From Prorocentrum cordatum (lineage: Eukaryota; Sar; Dinophyceae; Prorocentrales; Prorocentraceae), in assembly GCA_963575745.1 (NCBI GenBank), contig CAUYUJ010013892.1, positions 67,001 through 131,000 on the forward strand: 64,000 nt of DNA, given 5' to 3'. Below are positions 35,061-47,329 of this stretch, piece after piece. Made by a program: the position numbers and the translations under genes. Every line of letters begins with the position of its first letter. Positions within the stretch are counted from its first letter, which is position 1. The notes beneath the pieces were generated by a model, which saw only the letters and a program-made list of their open reading frames with translations, did not search any database and had not been told where the DNA came from.

Positions 35061-36039
35061 CGCGCCCCGCGGCGCATCTAAATGATGCATGACCCGAGCA
35101 TTGCTGTGCCCGCTCGCATGTCATACCACTCGCAGCAATTGGCTACTCATGCACAGGGTCGCTGCTTCTCAGGCTCACTCGTAATCAGTGGCCGTCATCA
35201 TCGCAGCCCCAGTGCTTCCATGCTGTTTCGAGCGTGGCCTAAGGCTGTTCGCAAGGATGTTCAGGCGCGCGTCCTGTTAGAAATCGAACGAGGCCGCCCT
35301 AGATCAACACAGAGCGACATGGAGCGGCTCAGGGCATCAGAAAGCACCGCTCGCATTCGGACCCACACTGAGTCTCCATCATGCTCCGACTCGCTCGCGC
35401 TCACATACTCACAGAGGAGTGCCCAGTTATACACACGTTCGGGATCTCCGCGTCGAGTGGTTTATGCACGCGAGGGTTGCCGGACGCAATCGAATTCCTG
35501 ACAGTTCCGCCAAACGGTTTGCATGTGCCCAACTCCCTCGAGTGGAACCATGAAGAAACACGACGACCTAACGATGTCCGAGACCCCCCGAAACCCCCGT
35601 CCTACCTCCGCAAACCTCCAACGTCGTGATTTGTTGTTGGTCCACAAATAAGCGGGTCGTGAATTCTGCGACCACCTTCCCGTGGGCCGGATTCTCGATT
35701 GGGATGTTCCGACGGCCTCCGGGACTGAAAACGGAAACCAAACAAAAACAATAACATGGATGGACATACTGTTTGATTGCTGCTGGTGACATTATGGGAC
35801 CGGGACGTCCTCTGGCCTTTTATCAAAAGCGACCCCAGGACGTCTCTCATGAGGCGCGTTCTGGCCAGAACTTCAAGCGTAATCCAATCGTGGCGATGAA
35901 AAGCCGCCCTGATGGCCAGAGAGGGACAAGCTCCAATCTCATCTCTCCCTTCGACCAAAGCAAGTGGCACGCGTGCCCTGGCTCTTGCACAAAGGAGCTG
36001 CGAAGGACTGGAGGCCCGCGCCTCCTTCTTTCAGGGGGT
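35061..36039. other. Intergenic, no supported gene
   Basis: CTCGC/ACTCG-rich in its first half; no recognisable protein motif or RNA gene. Confidence 0.45.
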
Positions 36040-36600
36040 GTGGCCCAGGGAGTGGCCGAGGGGGACGAGCCACGACGAACCACGAACCACGACGAAAATA
36101 AGGGGGTGGCCCAAGGGGGTGTGGCCCAGGGGAGCTGGGGCTCGGGGGTGGCCCAGGGGAGCTGGGGTGGCCCAGGGAGAGTGGCCGAGGGGCACGAGCC
36201 ACGACGATCCACGAACCACGACGAAAATAAGGGGGGGTCCCAAGGGGGGGTGGCCCAGGGGAGCTGGGGCCCAGGCTCGGGGGAAGGGCCGAGGGGGACG
36301 AACCACCACGACGAAAACAAAGGGTTCGGCGGCCCAGGGGGTCTGCCCTGGGAAGCCTGGACGGAGGGGCGGTTCCAAGATGGGGCCCAGGGGAGCTGGG
36401 GCTCAGGCTCAGGGGAGGGGCCGAGGGGGACGAACCACCACGACGAAAATAAAAGGTTCGGCGGCCCAGGGGGGCTGCCCTGGGAAGCATGGACGGAGGC
36501 GCGGCTCCAAGGGGGGGTGGCCCAGGGGAGCTGGAGCTCAGGCTCAGGGGAGGGGTTGAGGGGGACGAACCACCACCACGACGAAAATAAAGATGTCCGA
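36040..36600 (+). repeat. G-rich minisatellite
   Basis: Units contain GTGGCCCAGGGGAGCTGGGG and ACGAACCACCACGACGAAAA. The last two full units (about 36320-36452 and 36453-36590) are about 132 bp long and similar throughout. Encoded frames are repeat translations. Confidence 0.75.
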
Positions 36601-36791
36601 GCTCTAGAGCACAGCTGTGCAAGAGAATAACAGCAAGATCGGTCCCCCGATTCCTCCCGGGGTCCGTTCCTGGCAGGCTTTGCGCCCCTGCGGCCCCAGA
36701 GCCCGAGGCGGGCCTACGGGGGCCGAGATCGTGGGAGAACCTCCGGCGTCACTGCTTCGGCCCGCGAATCCCCGGCCACCCTCCGATATCG

Positions 36792-36950
36792 TCAGGAGGG
36801 GAAAAAACACACAGACACAATTAATCTTCGATTCCCCAGAAAATCTAGGGAAATATGGGAAGTGGGGGGGAAGACAAAAACCCAGAAAGTATAGGAAAAT
36901 GGGGGGAATCTCTTTATCTGTGTGTATCTATTTGTGTGTCCTGGGGCCCC
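36792..36950 (-). repeat. ~155-bp dispersed element, inverted copy
   Basis: The reverse complement aligns along its length with 34181-34335 (roughly four fifths identical by eye), including the CACACAAATA start and CCCCTCC end. Confidence 0.65.
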
Positions 36951-37228
36951 TTCACATCGCAGAGGACGATCGCGCTGGCGGGGGCGGGTCCATCTTCGAG
37001 GTGGGCGTGCAGGAGGCCGCCCGCGCACTGCCGCCTCGCCCCGGCCCGGGGGGCGCGGGCGCGCCGCAAGCAGGGAGGCGCAGGCGGGGCCGGCCACCGC
37101 ACAAGTGCCGCGCGGCAGCTGCGAGAGCTCCCCGCGTGCCGTCGTCGCCGCGCCGACGTCTGGCGCCGCGCGGGGGCCGCTCGTCCCCAAGCGATCGCGG
37201 CTCTCCGACAGCGCAACTTTTGGATGGG

Positions 37229-37276
37229 CCTCCTCCTCCTCCTCCTCCTCCTCCTCCTCCTCCTCCTCCTCCTCCT
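37229..37276. repeat. (CTC)n microsatellite
   Basis: About 16 CTC triplets; a GAG tract of opposite sense follows at 37395-37445. Confidence 0.95.
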
Positions 37277-37394
37277 CCCCCTGCGGGGCGCTGGATGCGC
37301 TCAGCCATGACCGCCTGCGCCGGGGTCGCCGCCGCGCCGCCGCGGCGCAGGCCTGGCGCGCGCAATCACAGCGGCCCTCGGGGCGGGGGTGGTT

Positions 37395-37445
37395 TGGAGG
37401 AGGAGGAGGAGGAGGCGGAGGAGGAGGCGGAGGAGGGAGGAGGAG
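37395..37445. repeat. (GAG)n microsatellite
   Basis: GGAGGAGGAGG run with GGC interruptions, complementary to the CTC tract 120 bp upstream. Confidence 0.9.
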
Positions 37446-37935
37446 GACGCTTCCTCTTTCTCGCTCCAGCTATTCCCTTCGGACTCCTTTGCCTGCCCCT
37501 GCCCCCCTTGGGGTCTGGGCGGGGCGGCGGCGCGAGGGGCTGGAGCGTCCCAAATGGTTCCAAGGTGGCCGCACAGAACCCATAAAGGAGCTTCCGAGAT
37601 AGCTCAATCTAGACCGTACTGGCTCAAGATGGCTTCCTACGTGCGTCCCGAACACGATGCCCTAATACAGCCTCAAGACGGCGTCGAGTGGCCACGGCGC
37701 CTCCCACGTAGGACCCCGATATGCAAAACTTGTTCCACTACTCCAGAAGAGGCGGAGGGGACGGGACGCGGGGAGGGACAGGAGAGGACTGAAGAGGGAC
37801 AGGAAGAGGGGAACACCAAATAATATGAGGAAGAGGATGCGGAGGAGGCAGAGAAGGTGAAGGAGGAGAGAAGAAGCGGAGAAGGTAAAGGAGCAGAGAG
37901 TCGAGTCGAGAAACACTGCGCCGTTTGGCACGTGA

Positions 37936-38193
37936 GTGCCGCATGCGAATAAAAGGGGAAGAAGGGCGCATCACGATTTTGAATTAACAAACGAACAAAA
38001 CACGACTATGAAAAAAACACCCCACGCAGAAGAACGAGAGGAAACGGAAGAAGGGAGGGGGAAGATGGAAACACTAGAACAAATCGCTCTCACTATTGTC
38101 GACAGCGAATTCAGTACAACACCGTCGCCACTTATCATGGCCCTGCGCGGCTTCGTACAAGCTTTTGCCAAAAAGGGAAACGACACCGACTAG
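37936..38193 (+). CDS. Small ORF of unknown function (85 aa)
   Basis: ATG to stop. The C-terminal half (KMETLEQIALTIVDSEF...MALRGFVQAFAKKGNDTD) has balanced composition and amphipathic helical character, unlike the Arg/Pro-rich shadow frames around it. No family recognised and no partner exons identified. It may be a terminal exon or a chance frame in less GC-rich DNA. Confidence 0.2.
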   Translation: MPHANKRGRRAHHDFELTNEQNTTMKKTPHAEEREETEEGRGKMETLEQIALTIVDSEFSTTPSPLIMALRGFVQAFAKKGNDTD

Positions 38194-38344
38194 TACGATA
38201 TACTTTTTTGTCCATTCATGTATACGTATCCCATTTGGTCATGTGCACGTGTCGGTGGCGGGTCGGGGGGCAGCTTGGCCGAACAATAACTGTTACATAA
38301 CATCCGCGTCATGTGATCGGCATACATCACCAAACAATGCCAAT

Positions 38345-38450
38345 ACGAATCCATATCGGACTCGTCGGATCCCGTGTCGGACCCGCGTCGAATCCGCGTC
38401 GAATCCACGCCAAATTCACGTCGAGCCCGCATCGGACCCGCGTCGGGCAC
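38345..38450 (+). repeat. 12-bp minisatellite CGTCGGACCCG/CGTCGAATCCG
   Basis: About nine 12-bp units alternating CGTCGGACCCG-like and CGTCGAATCC-like variants. Confidence 0.85.
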
Positions 38451-39702
38451 AAGAAAGTACACCAAGGTTTGGGACATGATAGGCCCCCCGAAGCACTCCT
38501 GTAGGCCTACCACGACAGTTTGTGGAACCAGGTAGCGTTCGGATCATGACAATAATGGTATTAGAAGGTAAGCCCGACGTGCTAAAACAAAACAGTCTCA
38601 GCTACAAAGGTTCTAAACTTATTTCGCGCAGAACACAAAAGGCTCTTGGAACATTCTTTGGTGGGCCCATTAGCGAGCCGGGACGCTCTGCAACTGCTTA
38701 ACGTCTCGATCGGGAGACGTAAGACTCGGGTGCGGGGGACGCAGGTTTGCCTGTCGGGGCCAGGATTAAAATGACAAAATCAAAATTAAAATTTGACGCG
38801 AGCTCCCGCTGCAAAAATCTCGACTACACGTAGGAGTGACCCTAAGCTAGAGTTGTAGTCACGTAACGTATGGAAACGTGCGATTCCAGGATTCCGAGGA
38901 AAATGTTCGAAATATGTTCTGGGTGTGTTTTTGGAGATGTTCGAAATATGTTCGGAAAAATGCTTAAAAATGTTCGGAAATCGCGCCCCCCCCGGCCACG
39001 GCGCACACGTGGGGCTGGGCATTAGGCATTGGCCCCGGGAAACTCGCTGCGCGCTTGAGCAGTAGCTATGCCATCTACGCTATGCCTGCGGGGAGGCGCG
39101 AGGCCGTGGGGGGTTATTGCGTTGATATACTTTACGCATTGAAACTTCTGCATAACAGCGGGCAAAGACATCGCGATAACGATGAATGAAAGCGACCGCG
39201 TCGAGGAGAAGACGTGGCAGGAGAGGCGCCATTGCAGCAACAACGATAAACCTTTCATGACATACTTATGATGCTGCCCCCAGGCTCAGGCAATGAGCGA
39301 ACCATCCGTATTCAGCGAAGCGATCCCACGAATTAGACCGTCGTGGCCCTGAACTCAGCATCGGTCAGAGCTATGGCAGCGATGCTCGGCGGGGCCCACG
39401 GCTCCCGCTCAGGCGGAAGGTTGCGAAACCAGCCAATCTGCAAACGCCCCAGGCCTCTCATGCCCCTCGATGTCACGCGGGCTGCTGGATCTCCAGGCCT
39501 CTGGGGTTCGGGGCTGATTTCTCACGACAAGCCCGGGCGCGAGCAGCATCGGCAGGAGGTCGAGGGCGCGGGCAGCAGGCGAAAACAAGATTGGGGCACG
39601 CACCACGAGAGGAAACAAACGCAGCAAGCACGAGGGGGGAATGATGAGGACGACACCACCACAGCCTCACGGAAGTTGTTCTGGAGAACGCAATCCGCTC
39701 TG
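38451..39702. other. Intergenic, no supported gene
   Basis: Contains a short direct repeat ATGTTCGAAATATGTTC (about 38907 and 38938). Nothing else recognisable. Confidence 0.45.
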
Positions 39703-40276
39703 TTGCCCGGGAACTTTTTTGCGCGCGTTGGCCAACATTATGACTGACACCCAACGCGAGGACATTGGCGTCCTTCGGGGGCCCCCTCCCCTGACCCACG
39801 GGCCCCCCATCCCCCATCCCCTTGGTCCTGGTCACCCCTACCTTCGCCATCTCACTGGGCAAACGGCCTCGGGGAAAGTGCTCGGCATGGTTCGGGGAGG
39901 GGGTGCTTCCGAACCCAGCGCTCTTTTCCCGCATCCCGCGGCGCCAAACGAAAGGGCGCCCTGGCTCAAGGGCCGAATCGAACCGGGCTCTTGGAGCCAC
40001 GACATCCACATCTCAATTTTCTTCGTCGTCATTCAGATACCAGGTGCCAGGTACCATCCGCTCGCAGGCCCCGCGGCTGCTGAAACGCGAATCGCATTCG
40101 CAAAATGCAATGGGGGTCGGCTGCGACGCCAGGACCGACGCGCCGCGCATGGAACGCAAGGAAGGAGAATGAGGATGAGGAAGGAGGAAGGCTGGGCTCT
40201 GACTGCACGCGACTGCCAAAGAAACCCAGCGAGGCGAGAGAGCGCGCGAAAAAGAACGGTCGAGAAGGAGGAGTCG

Positions 40277-40278
<2 letters not shown>

Positions 40279-40354
<76 letters not shown>

Positions 40355-40547
40355 AAACAAATAAACAAAGCAAGAAAGAGAGCGATAGATAGAGGATAGA
40401 GTCAGATAGAGAGAGGATCGAGAGAGAGGGAAAACAAAAACATGAGAGGGAGAGAGAGAGAGAGAGATAGAGATACATATAGAGAAACAAATAGGTAACA
40501 AAAAACAGCAATCGAACAAAAAGCAAACAATAGAGAGAGAGGGAGAT

Positions 40548-40578
<31 letters not shown>

Positions 40579-40616
40579 CAAAAACAATAAGGAGAGAGAG
40601 AGAGAGAGAGAGAGAG
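40279..40616. repeat. (GA)n microsatellite cluster
   Basis: Long GAGAGA runs at 40279-40352, 40446-40470, 40551-40576 and 40591-40618 separated by AAACAAA-rich linkers. Confidence 0.95.
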
Positions 40617-41394
40617 ATAAAAGCAAAAAACGAGAAAGAGACAGGACGCGAGGCGGAAGGGACTGCGACTTCACAGCCACTGAACTGAATGGCTGGCCTC
40701 TCCCCGCGGCGGGACGCGCGACGCTGGCGCGCCGCTGCCCCCAAACAGAGCTCCGCATGGCACCGGCGCCTTGCCTGCAGAAGCGCCGCTGCGGGGTTCA
40801 GAACCCTGAGTCCGGGGGCCCATGCCATGGAGCGGGGCGCGCTCGAGCGTTGTTGGGGGACCTTGGAAGGTAAGTCGGGCAATCTCTAGTGTCTATGGCA
40901 ATTTCACTACAACCGTACATAACTCGGAGAAGCAATGCATCGGGCAGGGCTACCGGGCGGGGCACTCAGGCTCAGGGCCCCGCCCCCACACGTTTGCTCC
41001 GCCCCCCTCGGCGCGGAAAGAAGGAAACACTAGTCACTAGCTGCCGAGAGAAGCTGGCGCGAGATTCAAGCCGAGGCATCCGAGCGGGGGTGCCCCAAAC
41101 GGGCCCCAACACACTCCGAGGCCTTTGGCGTGCCATCGAACGGGGCACGGGGAAGTGCACGCGTCGTCTTTCTTGAAGCCCTCCGGCGAACCCGAGAAAA
41201 GCGTTCGTCCAAACCGCGATTGGGATATGTTATCTCGGGGCCTTTTGGCGCCGCCAGAGGGGCCTTCCTTGGCCGCCGCAAAGCCAGGCCGTCGTCGAAA
41301 GATCTGCCTCATCTCGCGGCCGCCCAGGACGGCTCAGGAGACCCCTCGAATATGACCCAAGACGACCCCAGACAACTGGAGGGGACGCGAGCCA

Positions 41395-41590
41395 AAAAGC
41401 CCCCGAGGGCCAGCGGCGGCGTGCGGAGGGGGCGGAAGCCCTGAAACCCCATGTGTCCAGAGCGGAGGGGGCGGAAGCCCTAAAGCGCCATCATAGCGGC
41501 GGAGTGCGGGGGAGGCGGGCGCCCTAGCCCCATGGGGCCAGGGCGAAGGGCGGAGGTGGCGGAAACTCCGAAACACCAAAAGGGGCCAAC
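41395..41590 (+). repeat. G-rich ~50-bp repeat (GGCGGAAGCCCTAAAGCCCC)
   Basis: About four units of GGGGGCGGAAGCCCTAAAGC with CCAGCGGCGG spacers. The same family is at 43930-44400 and 50210-50940. It consistently borders the ~155-bp satellite. Confidence 0.85.
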
Positions 41591-43930
41591 GACAATGCAA
41601 GACTCACCGCGCGAGGCCGCGAGCGCGCGCACGGCGTGCGCGCGTCGCACGCTGCTCCTACAAGCATGGGAAAGGAACATGTTAACTTCGAAATCCAATC
41701 GGCCACCGTTAAAGGTTCAATTTAGTTTCCAAGCCAACATGGCGACTTTCCCACTGCGGACAATTCAAGACTCACCACGCGCGGCCGCGCGCGCGCACGC
41801 GCGTCGCACGCTGCTCGCATTCAAATTGATGGAACTGTATGAACAGCCATGTTAACTTCGAAATCCAATCTGTCGCCGCTAGGGGTTCACTTCAGTTTCC
41901 AGGCCGACATAGCGAATCCTCACCGTGGACAATATAATACCCACCACGCGCGGCTGCGCGCGCGTACGCGCGTCGCATGCTGCTCCTATGGACATGTAGG
42001 GAAAAACCATGTTAACTTCGAAATCCAATCGGTCGCCGCTCAGGGTTCACTTTAGTTTCCAAGCAAACATGGCTACTTTCCCATTGTGGACAATACAAGA
42101 TTCACCACGCGCGGCCGCGCGCGTCGCACGCTGCTCCTAGTGATGAACATGTAGGAGAAGCCATGTTATCTTCGAAATCCAAACGGTCGCCGCTAAGGGT
42201 TCACTTTAGTTTCCGAACCAACATGGCGACTTTCACATGGTGGACGATACAAGGCTCACCACGCGCGGCCGCGCGCGCGCACGCGCGTCGCGCGCTGCTT
42301 CTAAGGATGAACACGCCTGAAAGCCATGTTAACTTGGAAATCCAATCGGGCGCCGCTAAAGGTTCACTTGAACTACCCAGCCAAGATGAAGACTTTCCAA
42401 CGGTGGGCAAAACTAAATATCACCACGCGCCGACGCGCGCGCACGCGCGTCGCACGCTGCTCCTATGCCCGATTGATGAACAGGTCAATGTAAGACTGTA
42501 AGAAAAGCCATGCTAACTTCGAAATACATACAATCGGTCACCGCTAGTAGCTAGTCAGCTAGCAGCTAGCAGCTAATATGGTAGTTAGTAGCCACTGAGG
42601 GCGCACTTTGGTTTCCAAGCCAACACGGCGCCTTTCACATTGTGGACAGCACAAGACTCAGTTACCACGCACGGCCGCGCGCGCGTGCGCGCGTCGCACG
42701 ATGCTCCGATTGAGAAACATGTAGGAACAAAAACCATGTTAACTTCGAAATCCAATTGGCCACCGTTAAGGGTTCACTTTAGTTTCCAAGCCAACATGGC
42801 TACTTTCTCATTGTGGACAATACAAGATACAAGACTCACCACGCGCGGCCGCGCGCGCGTCGCACGCTGCTCCACTTGCTGAACATGTAGAAGAAGCCAT
42901 GTTAACTTCGAAATTCAATCGGGCACCACTAGGGCCCACTAGGGGTTCACTTTTAGCTCCCAAGCCAATATGGCGACTTTCCCATAGTGGACAACAACAA
43001 GAATCACCGCGCGCGCGCGTGCGCGCGTCGCGCGCTGCTTCTATGAATGAACATGTAGGAAACGCGATGCCGCTATGTCTATGTTAACTTCGGGATCCAA
43101 TCGGTCACCGCTAACGGTTCAAGTTAATCCCCAAGCCATAATGGCGACCTTCCCATTGCCACTGTGGACGACACAAGACTCACCACCCGCGGCCGCGGGC
43201 GCGCTGGCCCGCGTCGCACGCTGCTCCGATAGATGAACACGTAGGGAAAATGCGAACTTCGAAATTCAATCGGCCGCCGCTAAGCCGCTAAGGCTAAGGG
43301 CTCGCTTTGATCGCCGAGCTGCCAAGCCAGCATGGCACTGCCAGATTGCAAGCGCGATTGCCAGATTGCAAGCGCTGCGCGCGCGCGCGCGCGTACGAGC
43401 GTCGCACGCTGCTCTGATTGGTGAACATGTAGGTAGGACCCATGTTAACTTCGAAATCCGATCGGCAACCGCTAAAGGTTCACTTGTTCCCACAGCAACA
43501 CGACAACTATCCCATTGTGGACAGCCACTACAAACTACAATGGTACAGGGCTCACCGCGAGCAGCCGCGCGCGCGCACGGCGCACGCGCGTCGCACACTG
43601 CTCCTATGTCCTATGTCCGGTGGCATTGGATGGATGTACAATGCACGACACGCCATGCGCACTTCGAAATCCAACCAGTCACAGCCGAATGTTCACTTTA
43701 GTAACGTCAGTTCCCTGACCAACATGGCGACTGTCTTATTGCAGGAAATACAGAAGCCACCACGCGCGGGCGCGAGCACGCACCGTTGCGCGCTGCAACA
43801 ATGGGCGGGCGTGCAAGAAACACAAGTTAAGTTGGAAATCCAAAGCGCCACTGGTATGGGTTCACTTTGCACTTTACCTCCCAAGCCAACTTGGCGACTG
43901 CCCCATTGCGGGCAACGCAGAACCCGCCAG
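41590..43930 (+). repeat. ~155-bp satellite array A
   Basis: About 13 diverged units, each with ATGTTAACTTCGAAATCCAA, then GGTTCACTTTAGTTTCCAAG, CAACATGGCGACTTTCCC, GTGGACAATACAAGACTCAC and a CG-rich palindromic core CACGCGCGGCCGCGCGCG ending GTCGCACGCTGCTCC. Unit length is about 153-225 bp. Individual units contain an open frame of up to about 50 codons beginning MLTSKSN. Confidence 0.9.
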
Positions 43931-44400
43931 CTGCGGGGCGCGGAGGGGCGGAAGCCCCCCCTAAAGCCCCCCAGGGCCAGCGATGGGGGCGGAAAGGAGC
44001 GGAAGCCTTAATAGAGCCGACTTGGGCCAGCGCAAGAGAGGAGGGGGCGGAAAACCTAAGGCCCTAAAGACGTCCTAGGGCCCTAGGGCCAGCGGGGGGG
44101 CGGCAGGGGCGGAAGCCCTAAAGCCCCATAGGGCCGGCGAGGGGGCGGGGGGGGCAGAAACCTCAAAGCCCCATGCCATAAGGCCATAGGGCCTATAGGG
44201 CGTGGCGGGGCGCGGAGGAGGCGGAAGCCCTAAAGCCCCCATAAGGCCCTAAGGGCCAACGGGGGGGGCGGAAGGAGCAGAAACCCAAAAAGCCCCACGG
44301 GGCCAGCGGCGGGGCGCGGACGGGGGCGGAAGCCCTTTAAGCCTTTAAGCCTTCAAGCCCCCTAGGGCAGCGAGGGGGCGGAAGGGGCGGGAACATGGTA
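43930..44400 (+). repeat. G-rich ~50-bp repeat, second block
   Basis: About nine units with GGCGGAAGCCCTAAAGCCCC and GGGCCAGCGGGGGGGCGG. Confidence 0.85.
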
Positions 44401-44768
44401 GTGGACAGCCCAGGATGCGCCTTGGCCGCGGCGCATCTATGGGCTGGTGGGAAGGCACATCTATCATCAAGAATATATGGCTATGGGCCGAGGGGTATGC
44501 CGAGGATTTCTGCTGGGGCCCTCCTCTCTGTGGCGCGAGCCTGCCCTTCTGGGGCTCTGCTTCGGGCGCCCCCCGAGGCCCGCCGCAGCCCCGAAGAGGG
44601 TTCAACAGGGCCCCCCCTGAGGGTTCCGAAAGGGGCCCCAAGAGGCCACCCACATTGCGCTCTGCGACGTTAACACAAAAATTCGGTGGGCTTGCGCAAG
44701 GGATGCGCCGACGCGATCTGCGCGATGGGCGCGCCGAAACGATCCGCACGAGGGTCGTGCAGAGACGG

Positions 44769-44890
44769 CCCTAGGCCCTGGGCCCTGGGCCCTGGGCCCT
44801 GGGCCCTAGGCCCTAGGCCCTAGGCCCTAGTAACCCTAGGCCCTAGTACCTAGTACCTAGTTTAGTAGGCCCTAGGCCCTAGGCCCTAAA
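44769..44890. repeat. GGCCCTGG/GGCCCTAG palindromic short repeats
   Basis: Tandem 7-bp units GGGCCCT and AGGCCCT, locally palindromic (CCCTAGGG/GGGCCC), followed by GTACCTA units. Confidence 0.9.
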
Positions 44891-45279
44891 CTCTAGACCC
44901 CAGGCGCCTTGGGACCTTAGGCGTCTTGGATATCTTTGGCGCATGCTGAGCACGCGCGCCTGGACTTCGCACGGGGCGGGGCACGGGCCTGAGTGGCCGC
45001 CCCGCCCCGTAGGCCCGAAATGGCAACCCCACAACGGGCCTTGCCAGGCGCCCCGCAGCGCTCGGAAACAGCCTTCGACCCGTAGGCCTTCGACCGCCCG
45101 AATGAGGGGCCCCTCCGCCGCCAAGGGGCGCTGTGCCAGGGCGGTTAGCCGCGCTGAGCAATATCTGCGGACAGCGCGGCGCCTTGCCCTGGCGCAGGTG
45201 TTCTCGCTGATGGCTGCCGCAATGGGGAGGCGGTACCTTCGCGCCCCCCAGCTCTCTCGCACGATTATCTCGCACCATG

Positions 45280-46110
45280 CGCCTCAAGCTTCAAGATATC
45301 CAAGACTCAAGACGCCCAAGGCCCCGAGACGCCTACGGCGGCATACGGCATACGGCCTACGGCCTACGGCCTACGGCCCTGAGACACCCAGGGCCCAAGA
45401 CGCCCAATGACCCAAGATGCCTAAGGCCCTAAGGCCCCAAGGTACCCAGGGCGCCATACAAGGCCCCAAGACTCCTAGGCCCCAAAACGCCTAAGACCCC
45501 GAAGTACACAAGACGCCTAAGGCCCCAAGACGCCTGGGGCCCAAAGACGCGCAAGGCCCCAACATACCCAAGGCCCAAGACGCCTAAGGCCTAAGGTCCC
45601 AAGACGAATGCGTCGAACGCGCACCCCTCACGCGGACCGATGTGGAACTCCCCCCCAAGAGACCCAGGACCGATCTCCCGTGCCCATGGGAGACGCGGGC
45701 TGCGCACAGACTCGCACCGACCGATTCGGATACCCCGGGCCCCCCCGAGAGACCCCAGTAGGCCTAACGGTCCTAACGGTTGGAGCCCGGGGTCCCTCGG
45801 GGCCCAAGAAGCGCCCCAGACTGCCCCAAGACGGCCCAGGAATGCTGTCCAGCAAGTATTTTTTGAGAAGGCGCCCAACAAAAACTTCCCACGGCTGCCT
45901 AAAAGACGCCCGCAGAGGCCCCAGGAGTCAAGTCAAGGGGTCCCGAGGGAGCCCCAAGACTGGCCCAGGGGACTCGGAGAGAGCCCCGAGGCCCGAGACG
46001 GCCCCAGAGGCTCCCAAGAGGCCCCCAAAACGGCCCAAAAGAGGGCGCCAAGGCCAAGACTCAAGACGGCCCGAGGCGCCCAAGACTCCAGCAGGGCCCC
46101 AAGACGGCCC
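45280..46110 (+). repeat. CCCAAGACG interspersed repeats, two blocks
   Basis: Blocks at about 45280-45600 and 45830-46110, separated by ordinary GC-rich DNA. Same family as at 10421 and 13180. Confidence 0.8.
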
Positions 46111-46609
46111 CAGCAGGGCCACATAACAATAATAACATACCATTTACGAAGTTAGTGGATGGACATCGGCTCAGACCCACAATAGACTCAATAGACTCAA
46201 TAGACAATAGACCTAGGCGCAGTGTTGGGGTGGGCTGGGAAGAGCCCTCATCATGCCCACTCTTGTACGACTCCAGATTACATTGATGACACCTCTAGGT
46301 CCTAGGTCCCTAGGCCCTTTTCGTCTGGGGCCGAGGGCGACGCGACGCCGTCGGCCAAGTTCCGAAGCTAAGCTAGGCAGCTAGGCTCCGAGCACCCCGA
46401 GATGCTGAGCCACGGCGGCGAAAACCCAACCTGCGACGCTGATGAGTAAAAACACTCACGCTGCAGGCCGCGCCGGCCTCCTCCTGGGCAGGGCGCCGTG
46501 CCGCCGTGATAAAACTCGTAAAAGTAGCTGTTGGGCCCCAATTGGGCCTCCCGCCACCGCGAACTCGAGGACCTCCCCGAGGTCCTCGTCCTCGTCCTCA
46601 TGATCCTCA

Positions 46610-46993
46610 TCAAGCCTTGAGCACCTCTTCCATTTTGCTGAAGAGCTGCTTGCAGAACAACTTCGCGGCGTCCTTCCTTGTGATGCGAGTGAACTCACGC
46701 GTGTGCTCCTGAATCCGATCCTTCTTGTGTTTCGAACCTATCAAAGCGTGGCAGCACAAACACTCGTGCTTCGTGATGTTGGCGCGCAAGATGGCCTCTG
46801 CGCTGGAGGCCAAGGCTGCGTCGACCTCGCCTGCCTTCTCCCCCGTCAAGAAGGTCTTCCACTTGGTCTTGTCCGAGGTGAGAACACCATGCTCCTCAGG
46901 AAAGAGGCCGGATGGGGAACGACAAATCAAGCGAACCGGGCCAAGGCCCTCGAATTTTTCAGCGCATCCCAAATCAGAACCCCAAGCGAACAC
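46610..46993 (-). CDS. Probable terminal exon of the unknown gene (copy 1)
   Basis: The frame reads VFAWGSDLG at its start, directly after a possible acceptor (TGCTTAG/GTG on the minus strand at 46993-46995), and ends KMEEVLKA-stop. The middle is lysine- and charge-rich with natural composition (TSDKTKWKTFL), and a putative zinc site follows: ECLCCHALIGSKHKKDRIQEH (C-x2-C with downstream His). It lies downstream of, and on the same strand as, the 700-codon frame at 47582-49684 and is repeated with it. I infer it is that gene's last exon. No family recognised. Confidence 0.45.
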   Translation of the reverse strand: MFAWGSDLGCAEKFEGLGPVRLICRSPSGLFPEEHGVLTSDKTKWKTFLTGEKAGEVDAALASSAEAILRANITKHECLCCHALIGSKHKKDRIQEHTREFTRITRKDAAKLFCKQLFSKMEEVLKA

Positions 46994-47329
46994 CTAAGCA
47001 CGAGGGCCCTGGTCGGAACAGCGATTGAGGCCCAGCTGGCCTCAGACTTTCGGGCACGGGGAGGGGCGATGCGGCAAGGGTCGCTGCGCCAAGAATCAAT
47101 GACTTTTAAAAAACAAGCCCTGCTCCTGTTCTTTTTTCGGGGGGGGGGGCTGGAAACAAACGGCCATGCCCAGCTCAGGTAGCTGGCGCTGCTTGCCAAC
47201 GCGCAACTACGCATGACCTCGCATGGGATCGAAACGAAAACGCAAACTCGAACAACGCTGCCGATCCAAGCTCTGCAAGGTGTTTCTCGGGAAATGTCTC
47301 ACTACTACTTTGGTACTTTGGTGGGCTCG

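Noticed and set aside
35773-36630. 285-codon Gly-rich frame as a structural protein
   Set aside because: It translates the G-rich minisatellite in one of several open frames.
37613-37632. ACCGTACTGGCTCAAG as a relict dinoflagellate spliced leader
   Set aside because: It resembles the leader only at both ends and lacks the GCCATTT middle; no intact cDNA-like gene follows it.
40013-40882. 289-codon Ser/Leu-rich frame as a membrane protein
   Set aside because: The SLSLSL run is the complement of the (GA)n microsatellite.
41681-43090. Short MLTSKSN... frames as a tandem peptide gene family
   Set aside because: They follow satellite periodicity, unit lengths are not constant modulo three, and no unit has independent coding evidence; kept as a satellite feature.
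44769-44890. CCCTAGG repeats as a telomere tract
   Set aside because: The 7-bp units are palindromic GGCCCTAG, not a TTTAGGG-type repeat, and the tract is internal and short.
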